A DNA stretch of 64,000 nt from Dyella sp. C9 (GCF_003332825.1 NZ_QIRF01000003.1:124001-188000); one strand, 5' to 3'; positions 21,224-29,464 are shown, counted from the stretch's first letter. Made by a program: numbers and translations. Notes: a model not told the origin generated them from the sequence alone.

Positions 21224-21805
21224 GTGACCGACGCCGAAGCCCAAGCCAGCGATTCGCCGGAGCGGCGTCGTGCGGCCTGGATGGCGGCCGCGCAGGGCGG
21301 CGACCGGCTTGCCTATGAGCGCGTGCTGGGCGAGTCGGTGGCGCTGATCCGTGCCGCGGCACGGCGCCAGGGCGTGGGCGTGGACCAGCTCGACGACGTG
21401 GTGCAGGAGACCCTGATCACCGTGCACCGTGTGCGCCACACCTATGATCCCGCGCGCTCCTACGATGCCTGGCTCAGCGCCATCGCCAGCCGACGTGCGG
21501 TGGATGCCTTGCGCAGCCAGGGACGAAGGGGCCGGCACGAACTGCATGACGAGTTCGCCTACGACAACCATGCCGACACGGACGACGTCGCCGCCGCGGC
21601 CGAGCGCGAACAGGAGGCAAGGCGCCTGCGCGACGCCATCGCCACGCTGCCGCCGGGGCAGCGCGAGGCCGTGGAGCAACTCGGGTTGAAGGAGCGCTCG
21701 CTGGCCGAAGCCTCGGCCGATACCGGGCGCCAGACTGGCGCACTGAAGGTCAACCTGCACCGCGCGATGAAAGCGCTGCGTGCCCGTTTCCACGGAGAAT
21801 CCTGA
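21224..21805 (+). CDS. sigF: ECF sigma factor, SigF/ECF16 type
   Basis: About 193 residues from a GTG start at 21224, which has AAGGA ten bases upstream. An in-frame ATG at 21146 would add 26 unconserved residues. Region 2 contains LDDVVQETLITVHRVRHTYDP and the DNA-melting segment SAIASRRAVDALR; region 4 is the helix-turn-helix ending TGALKVNLHRAMKALR. The DUF1109/NrsF gene five bases downstream is the anti-sigma partner that defines the SigF group. Family members respond to heavy metal or hypochlorite stress through NrsF. Confidence 0.88.
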   Translation: MTDAEAQASDSPERRRAAWMAAAQGGDRLAYERVLGESVALIRAAARRQGVGVDQLDDVVQETLITVHRVRHTYDPARSYDAWLSAIASRRAVDALRSQGRRGRHELHDEFAYDNHADTDDVAAAAEREQEARRLRDAIATLPPGQREAVEQLGLKERSLAEASADTGRQTGALKVNLHRAMKALRARFHGES

Positions 21806-21810
21806 GCACC

Positions 21811-22470
21811 ATGGCCGAACCGCGACTTCCCGAGTCACTGATCCAGTCGCTGGGCGCGCAGCTGACCCCGGTGCGGCGCCTGCCGCCGCCGTGGCTGCGC
21901 ACGGCGGGCTGGCTGCTGGCCGTGGCGGCGCTCGCGTTGGCCCTGCTGTGGCACTACGGCGCCGAGCACATGATCCGGCGCTGGATCGCCGAGCCGGATA
22001 TCGCGGTGGCAGGCATCGGTGCCGTGATCACGGCGGTCTGTGCGGCCTGGGCCGCCTTTACGTTGGGGGTGCCGGGCCGATCCGCACGCTGGGCCTGGCT
22101 GCCGCTGCCTGGCCTGCTGATGTGGGTGGGCGCCAGTGGACTGGGATGCCTGCGCGACGCGGTACTGCCCGGTGCCGAAGTGGCCGGCGTGCATCAGTCG
22201 GTGGACTGCCTGGTGTTCATCATTGGCCTGTCGGTGCCGCTGTCCCTGCTGCTGATCGTGCTGGTGCGGCGTGCCTGCCCACTGCGGCCCGTGCTGGCGG
22301 CCGTGATGATCGGACTGGCCAGTGCCGCGGCATCGGCCGCATTGCTGGAGATCTGCCATGGCTTCGCCGTGGCGGCCACCGACCTGCTGACCCATGCCGT
22401 TGCCGTGGCCATCGTGGTGCTTGCCAATGCCGCCATGGGTGGACGCCTGCTGCAGCCGGCGCTGAGGTAA
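21811..22470 (+). CDS. nrsF: NrsF-type membrane anti-sigma factor (DUF1109)
   Basis: 219 residues with about six transmembrane helices and a short cytoplasmic N-terminus. NrsF proteins hold SigF inactive at the inner membrane until stress. Two cysteines reported to be needed for sensing in Caulobacter NrsF (Cys131, Cys181) appear here as Cys133 (SVDCLVF) and Cys182 (LLEICHGF). Other cysteines are at 77, 113 and 156. It starts five bases after the sigma gene, so the two are one operon. Confidence 0.9.
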   Translation: MAEPRLPESLIQSLGAQLTPVRRLPPPWLRTAGWLLAVAALALALLWHYGAEHMIRRWIAEPDIAVAGIGAVITAVCAAWAAFTLGVPGRSARWAWLPLPGLLMWVGASGLGCLRDAVLPGAEVAGVHQSVDCLVFIIGLSVPLSLLLIVLVRRACPLRPVLAAVMIGLASAAASAALLEICHGFAVAATDLLTHAVAVAIVVLANAAMGGRLLQPALR

Positions 22471-22494
22471 CCGGCCCGCGGGTGCCGGCGAAGG
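22467..22494 (+). promoter_or_regulatory. SigF-type promoter of the Met-rich MXKDX gene
   Basis: GTAACC (22467-22472), 16 bases, CGAAGG (22489-22494), overlapping the nrsF stop codon and about 47 bases before the MXKDX start. It is the third occurrence of the same promoter form in 1.5 kb. It would let this gene be expressed more strongly than the sigma operon. Confidence 0.7.
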
Positions 22495-22541
22495 AAGGAT
22501 TGCGGTGTGGACCGCATTCCCTTTCTTTCAGGAGATTTCCG

Positions 22542-22826
22542 ATGAAGACTGTCATTTCCCTGGTGCTGGCCGCCTCGATGGCCTGTGCGTCGGTTGCGTT
22601 CGCGCAAGACGCCATGCAGCCGGCGTCCGCCGGCAGCGCCATGAAGCAGGATGCGATGAAGAGCGGTGATGCGATGAAGAAGCCGGCCGCAGGGCAGGCC
22701 ATGAAGCACTCTGGTAAGCCGATGTCGAACGGCATGAAGGCTGGTGATGCGATGCAGCAAGGCGATGGCATGAACAAGCAGGCCACCCCGCCGGCGACGG
22801 ATGCGATGAAGTCCGGCGGCCAGTAA
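22542..22826 (+). CDS. Secreted Met-rich pentapeptide MXKDX repeat protein (MrpX-like)
   Basis: 94 residues: a Sec signal peptide (cleavage likely after Ala21, AFA|QD), then a low-complexity mature part of about 73 residues holding ten methionines in repeats such as DAMKQ, DAMKS and DAMKK. This is the layout of the MXKDX repeat family. Disordered, Met- and Lys-rich periplasmic proteins of this type (MrpX of Azospira) act as an oxidisable sink for hypochlorite and are regenerated by methionine sulfoxide reductase. GGAG lies before the ATG and a SigF-type promoter upstream. Metal binding by the Met residues is an alternative role. Confidence 0.85.
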   Translation: MKTVISLVLAASMACASVAFAQDAMQPASAGSAMKQDAMKSGDAMKKPAAGQAMKHSGKPMSNGMKAGDAMQQGDGMNKQATPPATDAMKSGGQ

Positions 22827-23201
22827 GCCCGCGCCCTGCGGCGGGTTGCTGCGGGTTGCCGCAGGCCCGCCGTGGGCAGTGCAGCAAGGGGCGGGACGGA
22901 AGGCAGCCTGTCAATAATTGATGCTGAACGGCGGTACTGGCACGCCACATTGCGCAGCCGCGGGTGGGTATACGCTTAGCCCGATCCGGGGCGGTTTCGG
23001 ACGGGGGCGCTCCGGCGGAAGTGGTTTCACGGACCAGGGATGGACCGTTCGCATCGGGCTGGATCGCTGATGCGGCGTGGCCGGAACCGACACAGGCCGG
23101 TGCCGGATTGTCGAGGTCGCCTTGGAGGGGCGGTCACGGCTGTTCCATGGAAGTGCGGCATGGCCGCACGGTTACCTCACCGCTCCAGGAGATACGTACC
23201 C
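22827..23201. other. Intergenic region between the two MXKDX genes
   Basis: About 375 bases without a credible gene. At 22839-22872 there is a compound hairpin (outer 7-base stem CGGCGGG/CCCGCCG, inner 5-base stem) suited to end the first MXKDX transcript, though no T-run follows. No GTAAC-N16-CGAA promoter is present before the second gene; the nearest resemblance (GGAACC at 23083) lacks a matching -10. Confidence 0.45.
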
Positions 23202-23483
23202 ATGAAAGTTTCCCGTTACGCCGTACTCGCCCTTGCCACTGCCGTCGCGTTCGGTTTCGCCATGTCGCCAGTCATGGCACAGGATTCGACGCCAACGCAG
23301 TCGGCCCAGGACGCCAGCAAGGACGCGATGAAGTCCAGCTCGGATGCCATGAAGTCCTCCAGCGATTCGATGAAGAGTGATGCCAACAGCGCCACCAGCG
23401 GCCAGCATCACAAGAAGCAGCACAGCGGCAGCGGCACCAAGAAGAGCGGCGAGCCCGCTTCCACTTCGTCCGCCGGCCATTGA
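23202..23483 (+). CDS. Secreted MXKDX repeat protein, second copy
   Basis: 93 residues with a signal peptide ending VMA|QD (residue 26). The mature protein has three near-identical repeats (DAMKSSS, DAMKSSS, DSMKSDA) followed by a His/Lys/Ser-rich tail (GQHHKKQHSGSG) and no further methionine. It is related to the preceding gene in its repeat but is poorer in Met (three) and richer in His, so metal binding is more plausible here. AGGAGAT precedes the ATG. Confidence 0.82.
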   Translation: MKVSRYAVLALATAVAFGFAMSPVMAQDSTPTQSAQDASKDAMKSSSDAMKSSSDSMKSDANSATSGQHHKKQHSGSGTKKSGEPASTSSAGH

Positions 23484-23495
23484 TGTTCGTTTGAA

Positions 23496-23529
23496 TGACA
23501 AGGCCCTCCCCATGGGAGGGCCCTTGTCA
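23496..23529. terminator. Terminator after the second MXKDX gene
   Basis: TGACAAGG-CCCTCCC and GGGAGGGCCCTTGTCA form a long stem with one bulged base and a tiny loop. It separates the MXKDX gene from the flavin enzyme gene downstream. Confidence 0.7.
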
Positions 23530-23573
23530 TGGGCATGGTCTAATACGCAGTGACACACTGCGGAGTACAGGTC

Positions 23574-24641
23574 ATGCCGTCCTCGTTTCTCGCACGACTG
23601 GGCGTAGTCCAGCCTCTCGTCCTCGCGCCGATGTCGGGCGCTTCCACGCCGGCGCTGGTGGCGGCGGTCTCCAACAGTGGAGGCCTGGGCTCGCATGGCG
23701 TGGGCTATCTCGCCCCGCAGGCCATCCTCGATGACGCGGCCAGGATCCGTGCGCTCACCGATGCCCCGTTTGTGCTGAACCTGTTCGTGCTGCCGGACGA
23801 GTTCGAGGAGGACGAGCCGGCGATCGAGTTCGCGCGCGCCACACTGGATACCTTCATGGAGCGCCAGGGCCTGGCGGCGCGAACCAGCCGACCCGAGCGC
23901 TGGGCGCCGCGTTTCAGCGACCAGTTCGCTGCCTTGTGCGAGGCACGGCCAGCGGCGGCGAGTTTCACCTTCAACCTGCTCACGCCGGCGCAGGTGGGCG
24001 AGCTGAAGCGTCGCGATATCGCGGTCATCGGCAGCGCGACCACGCTTGATGAAGTACGGGCCTGGGCCGAACTGGGCGCCGACGCCATCAGCCTGCAGGG
24101 CGCGGAGGCGGGCGGTCATCGCGGCAGTTTCCTGCATCGGCCGGAGGACGCCATGATTGGCCTGTTCGCCTTGCTGCGGCTGGCCGCCCGGGCCGTCAGC
24201 CTGCCGTTGATCGCTGGCGGTGGCGTCATGGACGGGCAGGGCATGGCCGCTGCGGAGGTGCTGGGCGCCGATGTCGCCCAATTGGGCACGGCGTTCCTGG
24301 CCTGCCCCGAATCGGCGGCGGCACAAGCCTGGAAGGACGATCTCACGCGGGCGCAAGACACCGACATCACGACCATCCGCAGCTTTTCCGGCCGCGCGGC
24401 GCGTGGCCTGCGCAACACCTATGTGGAGGCCATGGCGGGAGTGGAGTCGCGCCTGCCGTCCTATCCCGTGATGAACGCGCTGACCTCGCCGCTGCGTCGG
24501 GCTGCGGCCGCTGCCGGGCGCGGCGACCTGGTTTCCGAGTGGTGCGGCCAGGCCGTGGGGCTGTTGCGCCCGATGCCCGCGCGGGAGCTGGTGGCGCGAT
24601 TGCTGGAGGAGCGAATGCAGGCACTGCAAGGGCTTGCTTGA
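23574..24641 (+). CDS. Nitronate monooxygenase / NPD-like FMN enzyme
   Basis: 355-residue TIM-barrel flavoprotein of the 2-nitropropane dioxygenase family. Characteristic segments are the N-terminal LAPMSGASTPALVAAVSNSGGLG, the phosphate-binding GAEAGGHRG and IAGGGVMDGQGMAAAEVLGADVAQLGTAFL, which hold FMN. Members oxidise alkyl nitronates or reduce enones; the substrate here is unknown. The start at 23574 is chosen because family homology begins there. It lies downstream of the stress block but behind a terminator, so co-regulation is not indicated. Confidence 0.85.
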   Translation: MPSSFLARLGVVQPLVLAPMSGASTPALVAAVSNSGGLGSHGVGYLAPQAILDDAARIRALTDAPFVLNLFVLPDEFEEDEPAIEFARATLDTFMERQGLAARTSRPERWAPRFSDQFAALCEARPAAASFTFNLLTPAQVGELKRRDIAVIGSATTLDEVRAWAELGADAISLQGAEAGGHRGSFLHRPEDAMIGLFALLRLAARAVSLPLIAGGGVMDGQGMAAAEVLGADVAQLGTAFLACPESAAAQAWKDDLTRAQDTDITTIRSFSGRAARGLRNTYVEAMAGVESRLPSYPVMNALTSPLRRAAAAAGRGDLVSEWCGQAVGLLRPMPARELVARLLEERMQALQGLA

Positions 24642-24715
24642 CGTCGGTTTCAGGTGTGGGCGTTATACTGGCGCCGCGCCATACCGCGCATCGATTCGTA
24701 TCGAGGCAACCGCAC

Positions 24716-25108
24716 TTGAGTCAGACCTCCCTGCGCAACACCAAATCCGCCACCACGGCGGTCCTTCGCAAGCACGTCATCGACGCGCTCGACGAACTGA
24801 AGGCCAAGGACGTTCGTGAGATCGACGTCCGCGGCAAGACCTCCATCGCCGATCTGCTGGTCATCGCCTCCGGCACTTCCGCGCGCCACGTGAAATCCAT
24901 CGCCGACGAAGTCGTCAAGTTCGCCAAGAAGGCGGGCGTGATGCCGCTCGGCGTGGAAGGCGAGCAGGAAGCCGAGTGGGTACTGGTGGACCTGGGTGAC
25001 GTGATCGTCCACGTCATGCTGCCGCGCATCCGCGAGTTCTATGGCCTGGAAAGGTTGTGGACCGTGGGTGACCGCGAAATCGACGCCGAAGTCGCCAGCG
25101 CGGGCTAA
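24716..25108 (+). CDS. rsfS: Ribosomal silencing factor RsfS
   Basis: 130 residues; binds L14 of the 50S subunit and blocks subunit joining under starvation. The core VIDALDELKAKDVREIDV...SIADLLVIASGTSARHVKSIADEV is diagnostic. There is no suitable ATG: reading begins at a TTG (24716) after TCGAGG. A weak promoter, TTGACG (24638) with TATACT (24664), overlaps the end of the preceding gene. The next gene is rlmH, the usual partner; nadD, the usual upstream neighbour, is displaced 6.2 kb. Confidence 0.93.
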   Translation: MSQTSLRNTKSATTAVLRKHVIDALDELKAKDVREIDVRGKTSIADLLVIASGTSARHVKSIADEVVKFAKKAGVMPLGVEGEQEAEWVLVDLGDVIVHVMLPRIREFYGLERLWTVGDREIDAEVASAG

Positions 25109-25192
25109 TGGCCCGCGCACAGGCGGCAACCGCCGCGCGCATCCATGGCGCGTGGTCTTCGTTGCTGTTCCCTCTTTTTCCGGTTCCGACAC

Positions 25193-25663
25193 ATGCGTGC
25201 CCGCCTGATCGCTGTTGGTGAACGCATGCCCGCTTGGGTGGCCGAGGGTTTCGCCGAGTACCGCAAGCGGCTCTCGCACGAGCTGCCCCTGGAGCTGATC
25301 GAGCTCAAGCCCGGCATCCGCGGCAAGGGGCGCGATGATGCGCGCGCGATCCAGGACGAAGGCACGGCGATCCTCGCGGCCTTGCCGCGCGACATCCATG
25401 TGGTTGCGCTGGATGGCCGCGGCAAGACCTGGTCCAGTGAGGATCTCGCTGCGCAGCTGGCGAAGTGGCGCATGTCGGGGCGTGACCTGGCGTTTCTCAT
25501 CGGCGGCCCTGACGGGCATGCGCCGGAGGTGCTTGCGCGCGCTGACCAGAGCTGGTCGCTCGGTCCGCTCACGCTGCCGCACATGCTGGTGCGGCTGGTG
25601 CTCGCCGAGCAGTTGTACCGCGCTACCACGCTGCTGTCCGGGCATCCCTACCACCGCGCCTGA
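25193..25663 (+). CDS. rlmH: 23S rRNA pseudouridine1915 N3-methyltransferase RlmH
   Basis: 156 residues, exactly the family length. It is a SPOUT-fold methyltransferase acting on pseudouridine 1915 of 23S rRNA in the assembled ribosome. The knot region is visible in FLIGGPDGHAPEVL and WSLGPLTLPHMLVRLVLAEQLYRA, ending in HPYHRA, the classical C-terminus. It follows rsfS by 84 bases. Confidence 0.96.
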   Translation: MRARLIAVGERMPAWVAEGFAEYRKRLSHELPLELIELKPGIRGKGRDDARAIQDEGTAILAALPRDIHVVALDGRGKTWSSEDLAAQLAKWRMSGRDLAFLIGGPDGHAPEVLARADQSWSLGPLTLPHMLVRLVLAEQLYRATTLLSGHPYHRA

Positions 25664-25771
25664 GCCATGCATTCCGTCGAAGTGGACGGCGTGCACGCGC
25701 AAAGTGGTCATGGGACGTTACCCGCGCGCGCACCCATACTGGTCGCCCTGCTTTCATCCATGGAAAACGGC

Positions 25772-26221
25772 ATGAGCTTCACCGTGCGCCAGGCCAGCAT
25801 CCACGACCTCGATCTTGTGGCGCCCCTGTTCGATGCCTACCGGCAGTTCTATGGCCAGCCGGCCGACCTGCCGCTGGCCCGTCGATTTTTGCAGGAACGT
25901 TTCCAGCATCACGAGTCGCTGCTGTTCCTGGCCCTGGATGCGGAAGGCGAGGGCGCGGGATTTGTGCAGCTTTATCCCTCGTTCTCGTCAGTGAGTGCTG
26001 CGCGCACCTATCTGCTCAATGATCTTTTTGTCACACCCCCGGCCCGCCGCCACGGCGTGGGTGCGACATTGATGCACGAGGCGATGGACTACGCACGGGC
26101 AGCGGGTGCCGTGCGCATGTCCTTGTCCACTGCGCATTCCAACGAGCCAGCACAACGGCTCTACGCGTCGCTGGGGTGGATACCCGACCGGCAATTCCGC
26201 GAGTACACCATCGCGTTGTAG
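25772..26221 (+). CDS. GNAT family N-acetyltransferase
   Basis: 149 residues with one GNAT domain. The acetyl-CoA-binding motif is in VTPPARRHGVGATLMHEAMDYA and the closing strand in QRLYASLGWIPD. The substrate is unknown. The ATG at 25772 is preferred for its fit to the domain start; ATGs at 25760 and 25667 are in frame. Confidence 0.85.
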   Translation: MSFTVRQASIHDLDLVAPLFDAYRQFYGQPADLPLARRFLQERFQHHESLLFLALDAEGEGAGFVQLYPSFSSVSAARTYLLNDLFVTPPARRHGVGATLMHEAMDYARAAGAVRMSLSTAHSNEPAQRLYASLGWIPDRQFREYTIAL

Positions 26222-26315
26222 GCCGGAAGCCCCTCCCGACCATCGTCTACCTTGCCAAGAGTTTGACGTACCCGCGCGCTACCATGGCAGGATTGCAGCG
26301 CAGGAGACATCAATC

Positions 26316-27827
26316 GTGGACAAGCGCATCCGCCACGCGGGGCTGGCCAGTAAGGTGATGACGGCGGCCAAGGCGGCCGAACTCATCGATCACGGCATGA
26401 CGATCGGCATGAGTGGCTTCACCGGCGCCGGCTACCCCAAGGCCGTGCCGCAGGCGCTTGCGCAGCGGATGGTGGCGACCCATGAGCGCGGTGAACCGTT
26501 CCGCGTACGCGTGCTGACCGGCGCCTCCACGGCTCCCGAACTGGATGGCGCGCTGGCCCGCGCCGACGGCATCGACCTGCGCCTGCCGTACCAGTCCGAT
26601 CCGGAACTGCGCGCACGCATCAACCGCGGCGAGATGGACTATCTGGACATCCACCTCAGCCACGTCGCCCAGTACGCGTGGTTCGGCTTCTTCGGCAAGA
26701 TCGACCTGGCCGTCATCGAGGCCACGGCGATCATGCCCGACGGCAGCCTGCTGGCATCGTCCTCGGTGGGCAACAACAAGACCTGGCTCGATCTTGCCGA
26801 CAAGGTGATCGTCGAGGTCAACCACTGGCAGCCGCTCGAAATGGACGGCATGCACGACATCTACTACGGCACCGCGCTGCCCCCGCATCGCAAGCCGATC
26901 CCGCTGCTCAAGCCGGACGACCGCATCGGCGAGCCGTACCTGCGACTCGACCCGAACAAGGTCATCGCGGTGGTGGAGACCAATGCGCCGGATCGCAACA
27001 GCGCCTTTGCACCGCTGGACGATACCTCACGGCAGATCGCTGGCCACCTGATCGACTTCTACCGCCACGAGATCGCCAAGGGGCGCCTCAGTCCGCAGTT
27101 GCTGCCGTTGCAGTCCGGCGTGGGAAACATCGCCAATGCCGTGCTGGCCGGGTTGCGTGACGGTGGTTTCACCGGGCTCACCGCCTATACCGAGGTGATC
27201 CAGGACGGCATGCTCGACCTGCTTGCCAACGAGGTGCTGACGGTGGCGTCGGCCACCTCGTTCTCGTTGAGCCCGGCAGGCATCGAGCGCTTCCTCGAGA
27301 ACATCGATTTCTATCGCAAGCGCATCATCCTGCGCACGCAGGAGATCTCCAACCATCCGGAACTGGTGCGCCGACTCGGCTGCATCGCCATGAACGGCAT
27401 GGTCGAGGCGGACATCTACGGCAACATCAACTCCACTCATGTGGCCGGCACCAGCATCATCAATGGCATCGGTGGTTCGGGTGACTTCGCCCGCAACGGC
27501 TTCCTGTCCTGCTTCCTGACGCCGAGTACCGCCAAGAACGGTGCCATCTCCTGCATCGTGCCGATGGTGAGCCACGTGGACCACACCGAGCACGACGTGG
27601 CGGTGGTGGTGACCGAGCAGGGCCTGGCCGACCTGCGCGGGCTGTCGCCTCGACAGCGTGCCAAGGTCATCATCGAGCGCTGTGCGCATCCGGGCTACCG
27701 CCCGATGCTGATGGATTACTACGAGCGGGCGCTGCACGACAGCCGCGGCAAGCACACGCCGCACCTGTTGAACGAGGCGCTGTCCTGGCACCAGCGTTTC
27801 CTTGAAACCGGTGATATGCGACCGTAG
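26316..27827 (+). CDS. Succinyl-CoA:acetate (propionate) CoA-transferase, AarC/acetyl-CoA hydrolase family
   Basis: 503 residues of the AarC/ScpC/Ach1 family, which moves CoA between succinyl-CoA and acetate or propionate through a glutamyl-CoA intermediate. The catalytic glutamate is Glu293 in AYTEVIQD (AarC Glu294), and GVGNIANAVLAGL is the conserved glycine loop before it. The start is GTG at 26316, with CAGGAG six bases upstream. With acnD-prpF elsewhere in the window it could activate propionate or clear propionyl-CoA, but the substrate is inferred. Confidence 0.88.
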   Translation: MDKRIRHAGLASKVMTAAKAAELIDHGMTIGMSGFTGAGYPKAVPQALAQRMVATHERGEPFRVRVLTGASTAPELDGALARADGIDLRLPYQSDPELRARINRGEMDYLDIHLSHVAQYAWFGFFGKIDLAVIEATAIMPDGSLLASSSVGNNKTWLDLADKVIVEVNHWQPLEMDGMHDIYYGTALPPHRKPIPLLKPDDRIGEPYLRLDPNKVIAVVETNAPDRNSAFAPLDDTSRQIAGHLIDFYRHEIAKGRLSPQLLPLQSGVGNIANAVLAGLRDGGFTGLTAYTEVIQDGMLDLLANEVLTVASATSFSLSPAGIERFLENIDFYRKRIILRTQEISNHPELVRRLGCIAMNGMVEADIYGNINSTHVAGTSIINGIGGSGDFARNGFLSCFLTPSTAKNGAISCIVPMVSHVDHTEHDVAVVVTEQGLADLRGLSPRQRAKVIIERCAHPGYRPMLMDYYERALHDSRGKHTPHLLNEALSWHQRFLETGDMRP

Positions 27828-27857
27828 GCGCTTCCCAACGCCTACGATGGAACCGCC

Positions 27858-28427
27858 ATGCTGTATCTCGCCTCCCAGTCGCCGCGTCGCCGCCAGTTGC
27901 TGGAGCAGATCGGCGTGGCGTTCCGCGTGGTAGACGTGGACGTTCCCGAGCAACGTGCGCATGCCGAATCGCCGCGCGAATATGTCAGCCGCGTGGCACG
28001 CGAAAAGGCCATTGCCGGCTTGGCTGCGTTGAGCGATCCCAAGGCATTCGTGCTTGGCGCCGACACGGAAGTGGTGCTGGACGATGAAGTATTCGGCAAG
28101 CCGGCCGACGTGGCCGATGCAACGGGCATGTTGAGGCGCTTGTCCGGCCGTGTGCACGAGGTGATCTCCACCGTGTGGCTGGTCAGCCACAAGGGCGAGT
28201 GGAGCGACACCAGCCTCTCACGCGTGCGCATGCCGCCACTGGACGATGCGGCGATTGCCGGTTACATCGCCACCGGCGAGGCCTTCGGCAAGGCCGGTGC
28301 GTACGCCATCCAGGGGCATGGTGCCAAATTGATCGAGCATCTCGACGGCAGCCACTCCGGGGTGATGGGCTTGCCCGTGTTCGAGACCGCGCGCCTGCTG
28401 CGCGCCCACGGACTCATCGCCGCCTGA
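27858..28427 (+). CDS. maf: Maf family nucleoside triphosphate pyrophosphatase
   Basis: 189 residues. The opening LASQSPRRRQLL (residues 4-15) is the Maf signature, and LGADTEVVLDDEVFGKP carries the catalytic aspartate. Maf proteins hydrolyse dTTP/UTP or modified nucleotides and can affect septation. In relatives maf lies with rsfS and rlmH, followed by rng; here rng is absent and the next gene is on the other strand. Confidence 0.93.
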   Translation: MLYLASQSPRRRQLLEQIGVAFRVVDVDVPEQRAHAESPREYVSRVAREKAIAGLAALSDPKAFVLGADTEVVLDDEVFGKPADVADATGMLRRLSGRVHEVISTVWLVSHKGEWSDTSLSRVRMPPLDDAAIAGYIATGEAFGKAGAYAIQGHGAKLIEHLDGSHSGVMGLPVFETARLLRAHGLIAA

Positions 28428-28447
28428 TGGTGCACCCGCCGGTCGGC

Positions 28448-29272
28448 TCAGTTGCCGTTCGGCACCAGCATGAACCACGACACCACGGCCAGCAGGTTGT
28501 TCATGCCGTGCGCCAGCACCGCGGGCCAGATTGAGCCGGACTGCACGCGCAGCCAGCCCAGCAGCAGGCCAAGCAGGGCCAGGTTGGGCAGGGCGTACCA
28601 GAGGATCGACAGGTCGGGCAGGTGCACGCAGGCGCACCGCACCGCCGTGATGGCGATTGCCCAGCCATTGCCGACATGGCGCGCGATCGCCGACAGCAGC
28701 CCGCCACGGAACAGCAGTTCTTCCACCAGTGGCCCCAGCGTCACTACCAGCAAAGCGAGTGGCACGCGCAGCGGCAGCGGGATGTTGGCACCGAGCTGCG
28801 TGATGTCCTGGCTCACCTCGTGCCCATGCGCGAGCCATTGGGTGAGCATGCCGCCGACGAAAGGCATCAGCAGGCCCAGCATCATCGCCACCAGGTACAT
28901 CACCGGCCAAGGAGAACGCGCAAAACCCAGGCCGGGCGTGGGCCCGATAGCCCACAGCCCAGGCCACCAGCGGCGTGCCAGATGGATGATCAGCGAAGCC
29001 GCGACCAGCAGCGTGAGCATCACGGCCACGGCGCTGGCGTAGGGACGGGCGATCCACGCGCGGCCCTGGTGGATGACCTCGGCCAGCGATCCGCCTTGCT
29101 GCAGTACCGACGCCACACCGGCGATCAGACTGATTGAGCCGCCGATGGCCAGCTGCAGCGCGAAATAGAGTGCGATCAGGCCAAGCGCATGGCCGACGCC
29201 CGGTGCCATGGCAGGCGGCGGAGCCGACGGAAGCGAAACGGACGGGGATTTCGGGTGGTTCGCATCCATCAA
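28448..29272 (-). CDS. CPBP family intramembrane metalloprotease
   Basis: 274-residue membrane protein with about seven helices. The CPBP/Abi motifs are present: EELLFRG (Glu184, Glu185, Arg189), a later His217, and HGMNN near the C-terminus (residues 255-259), which together bind the metal. Prokaryotic members are often bacteriocin self-immunity proteins or protein-processing factors; no bacteriocin gene is seen nearby. The N-terminal 25 residues are Pro/Ser-rich. Confidence 0.88.
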   Translation of the reverse strand: MMDANHPKSPSVSLPSAPPPAMAPGVGHALGLIALYFALQLAIGGSISLIAGVASVLQQGGSLAEVIHQGRAWIARPYASAVAVMLTLLVAASLIIHLARRWWPGLWAIGPTPGLGFARSPWPVMYLVAMMLGLLMPFVGGMLTQWLAHGHEVSQDITQLGANIPLPLRVPLALLVVTLGPLVEELLFRGGLLSAIARHVGNGWAIAITAVRCACVHLPDLSILWYALPNLALLGLLLGWLRVQSGSIWPAVLAHGMNNLLAVVSWFMLVPNGN

Positions 29273-29464
29273 TGAATCCTGCGGGCGCGCGAGGTGTTCT
29301 GGTGCAGTCGGGGCGCGACACGACCCACGGCTTCACGCTAGCCCTTGCCGATGCGCAGGCGCAATCCTGTCCTTTGGCAGGGTTGGCTTTCGCCGCGTTC
29401 ACAAACCCTGCCTGTATAGTGGCGGGACGTTCCAAGGAGGAATCCGGCGCTTCGGTGCCGACCC

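Noticed and set aside
22620..22810. Tandem DNA repeats or a CRISPR-like array
   Set aside because: The repetition (GATGCGATGAAG-type units) encodes the DAMK peptide repeats, with irregular spacing and no spacers.
23083..23110. A SigF-type promoter before the second MXKDX gene
   Set aside because: GGAACC-N16-GGATTG keeps the spacing but has a mismatched -35 and a poor -10. It is not good enough to claim.
28448..29272. A bacteriocin immunity locus around the CPBP protease
   Set aside because: No small toxin or export gene is present on either side, so only the protease family is claimed.
29420..29464. Manganese (yybP-ykoY) riboswitch ahead of the TerC-like gene
   Set aside because: The leader from the likely -10 is about 40 bases and lacks the conserved riboswitch core.
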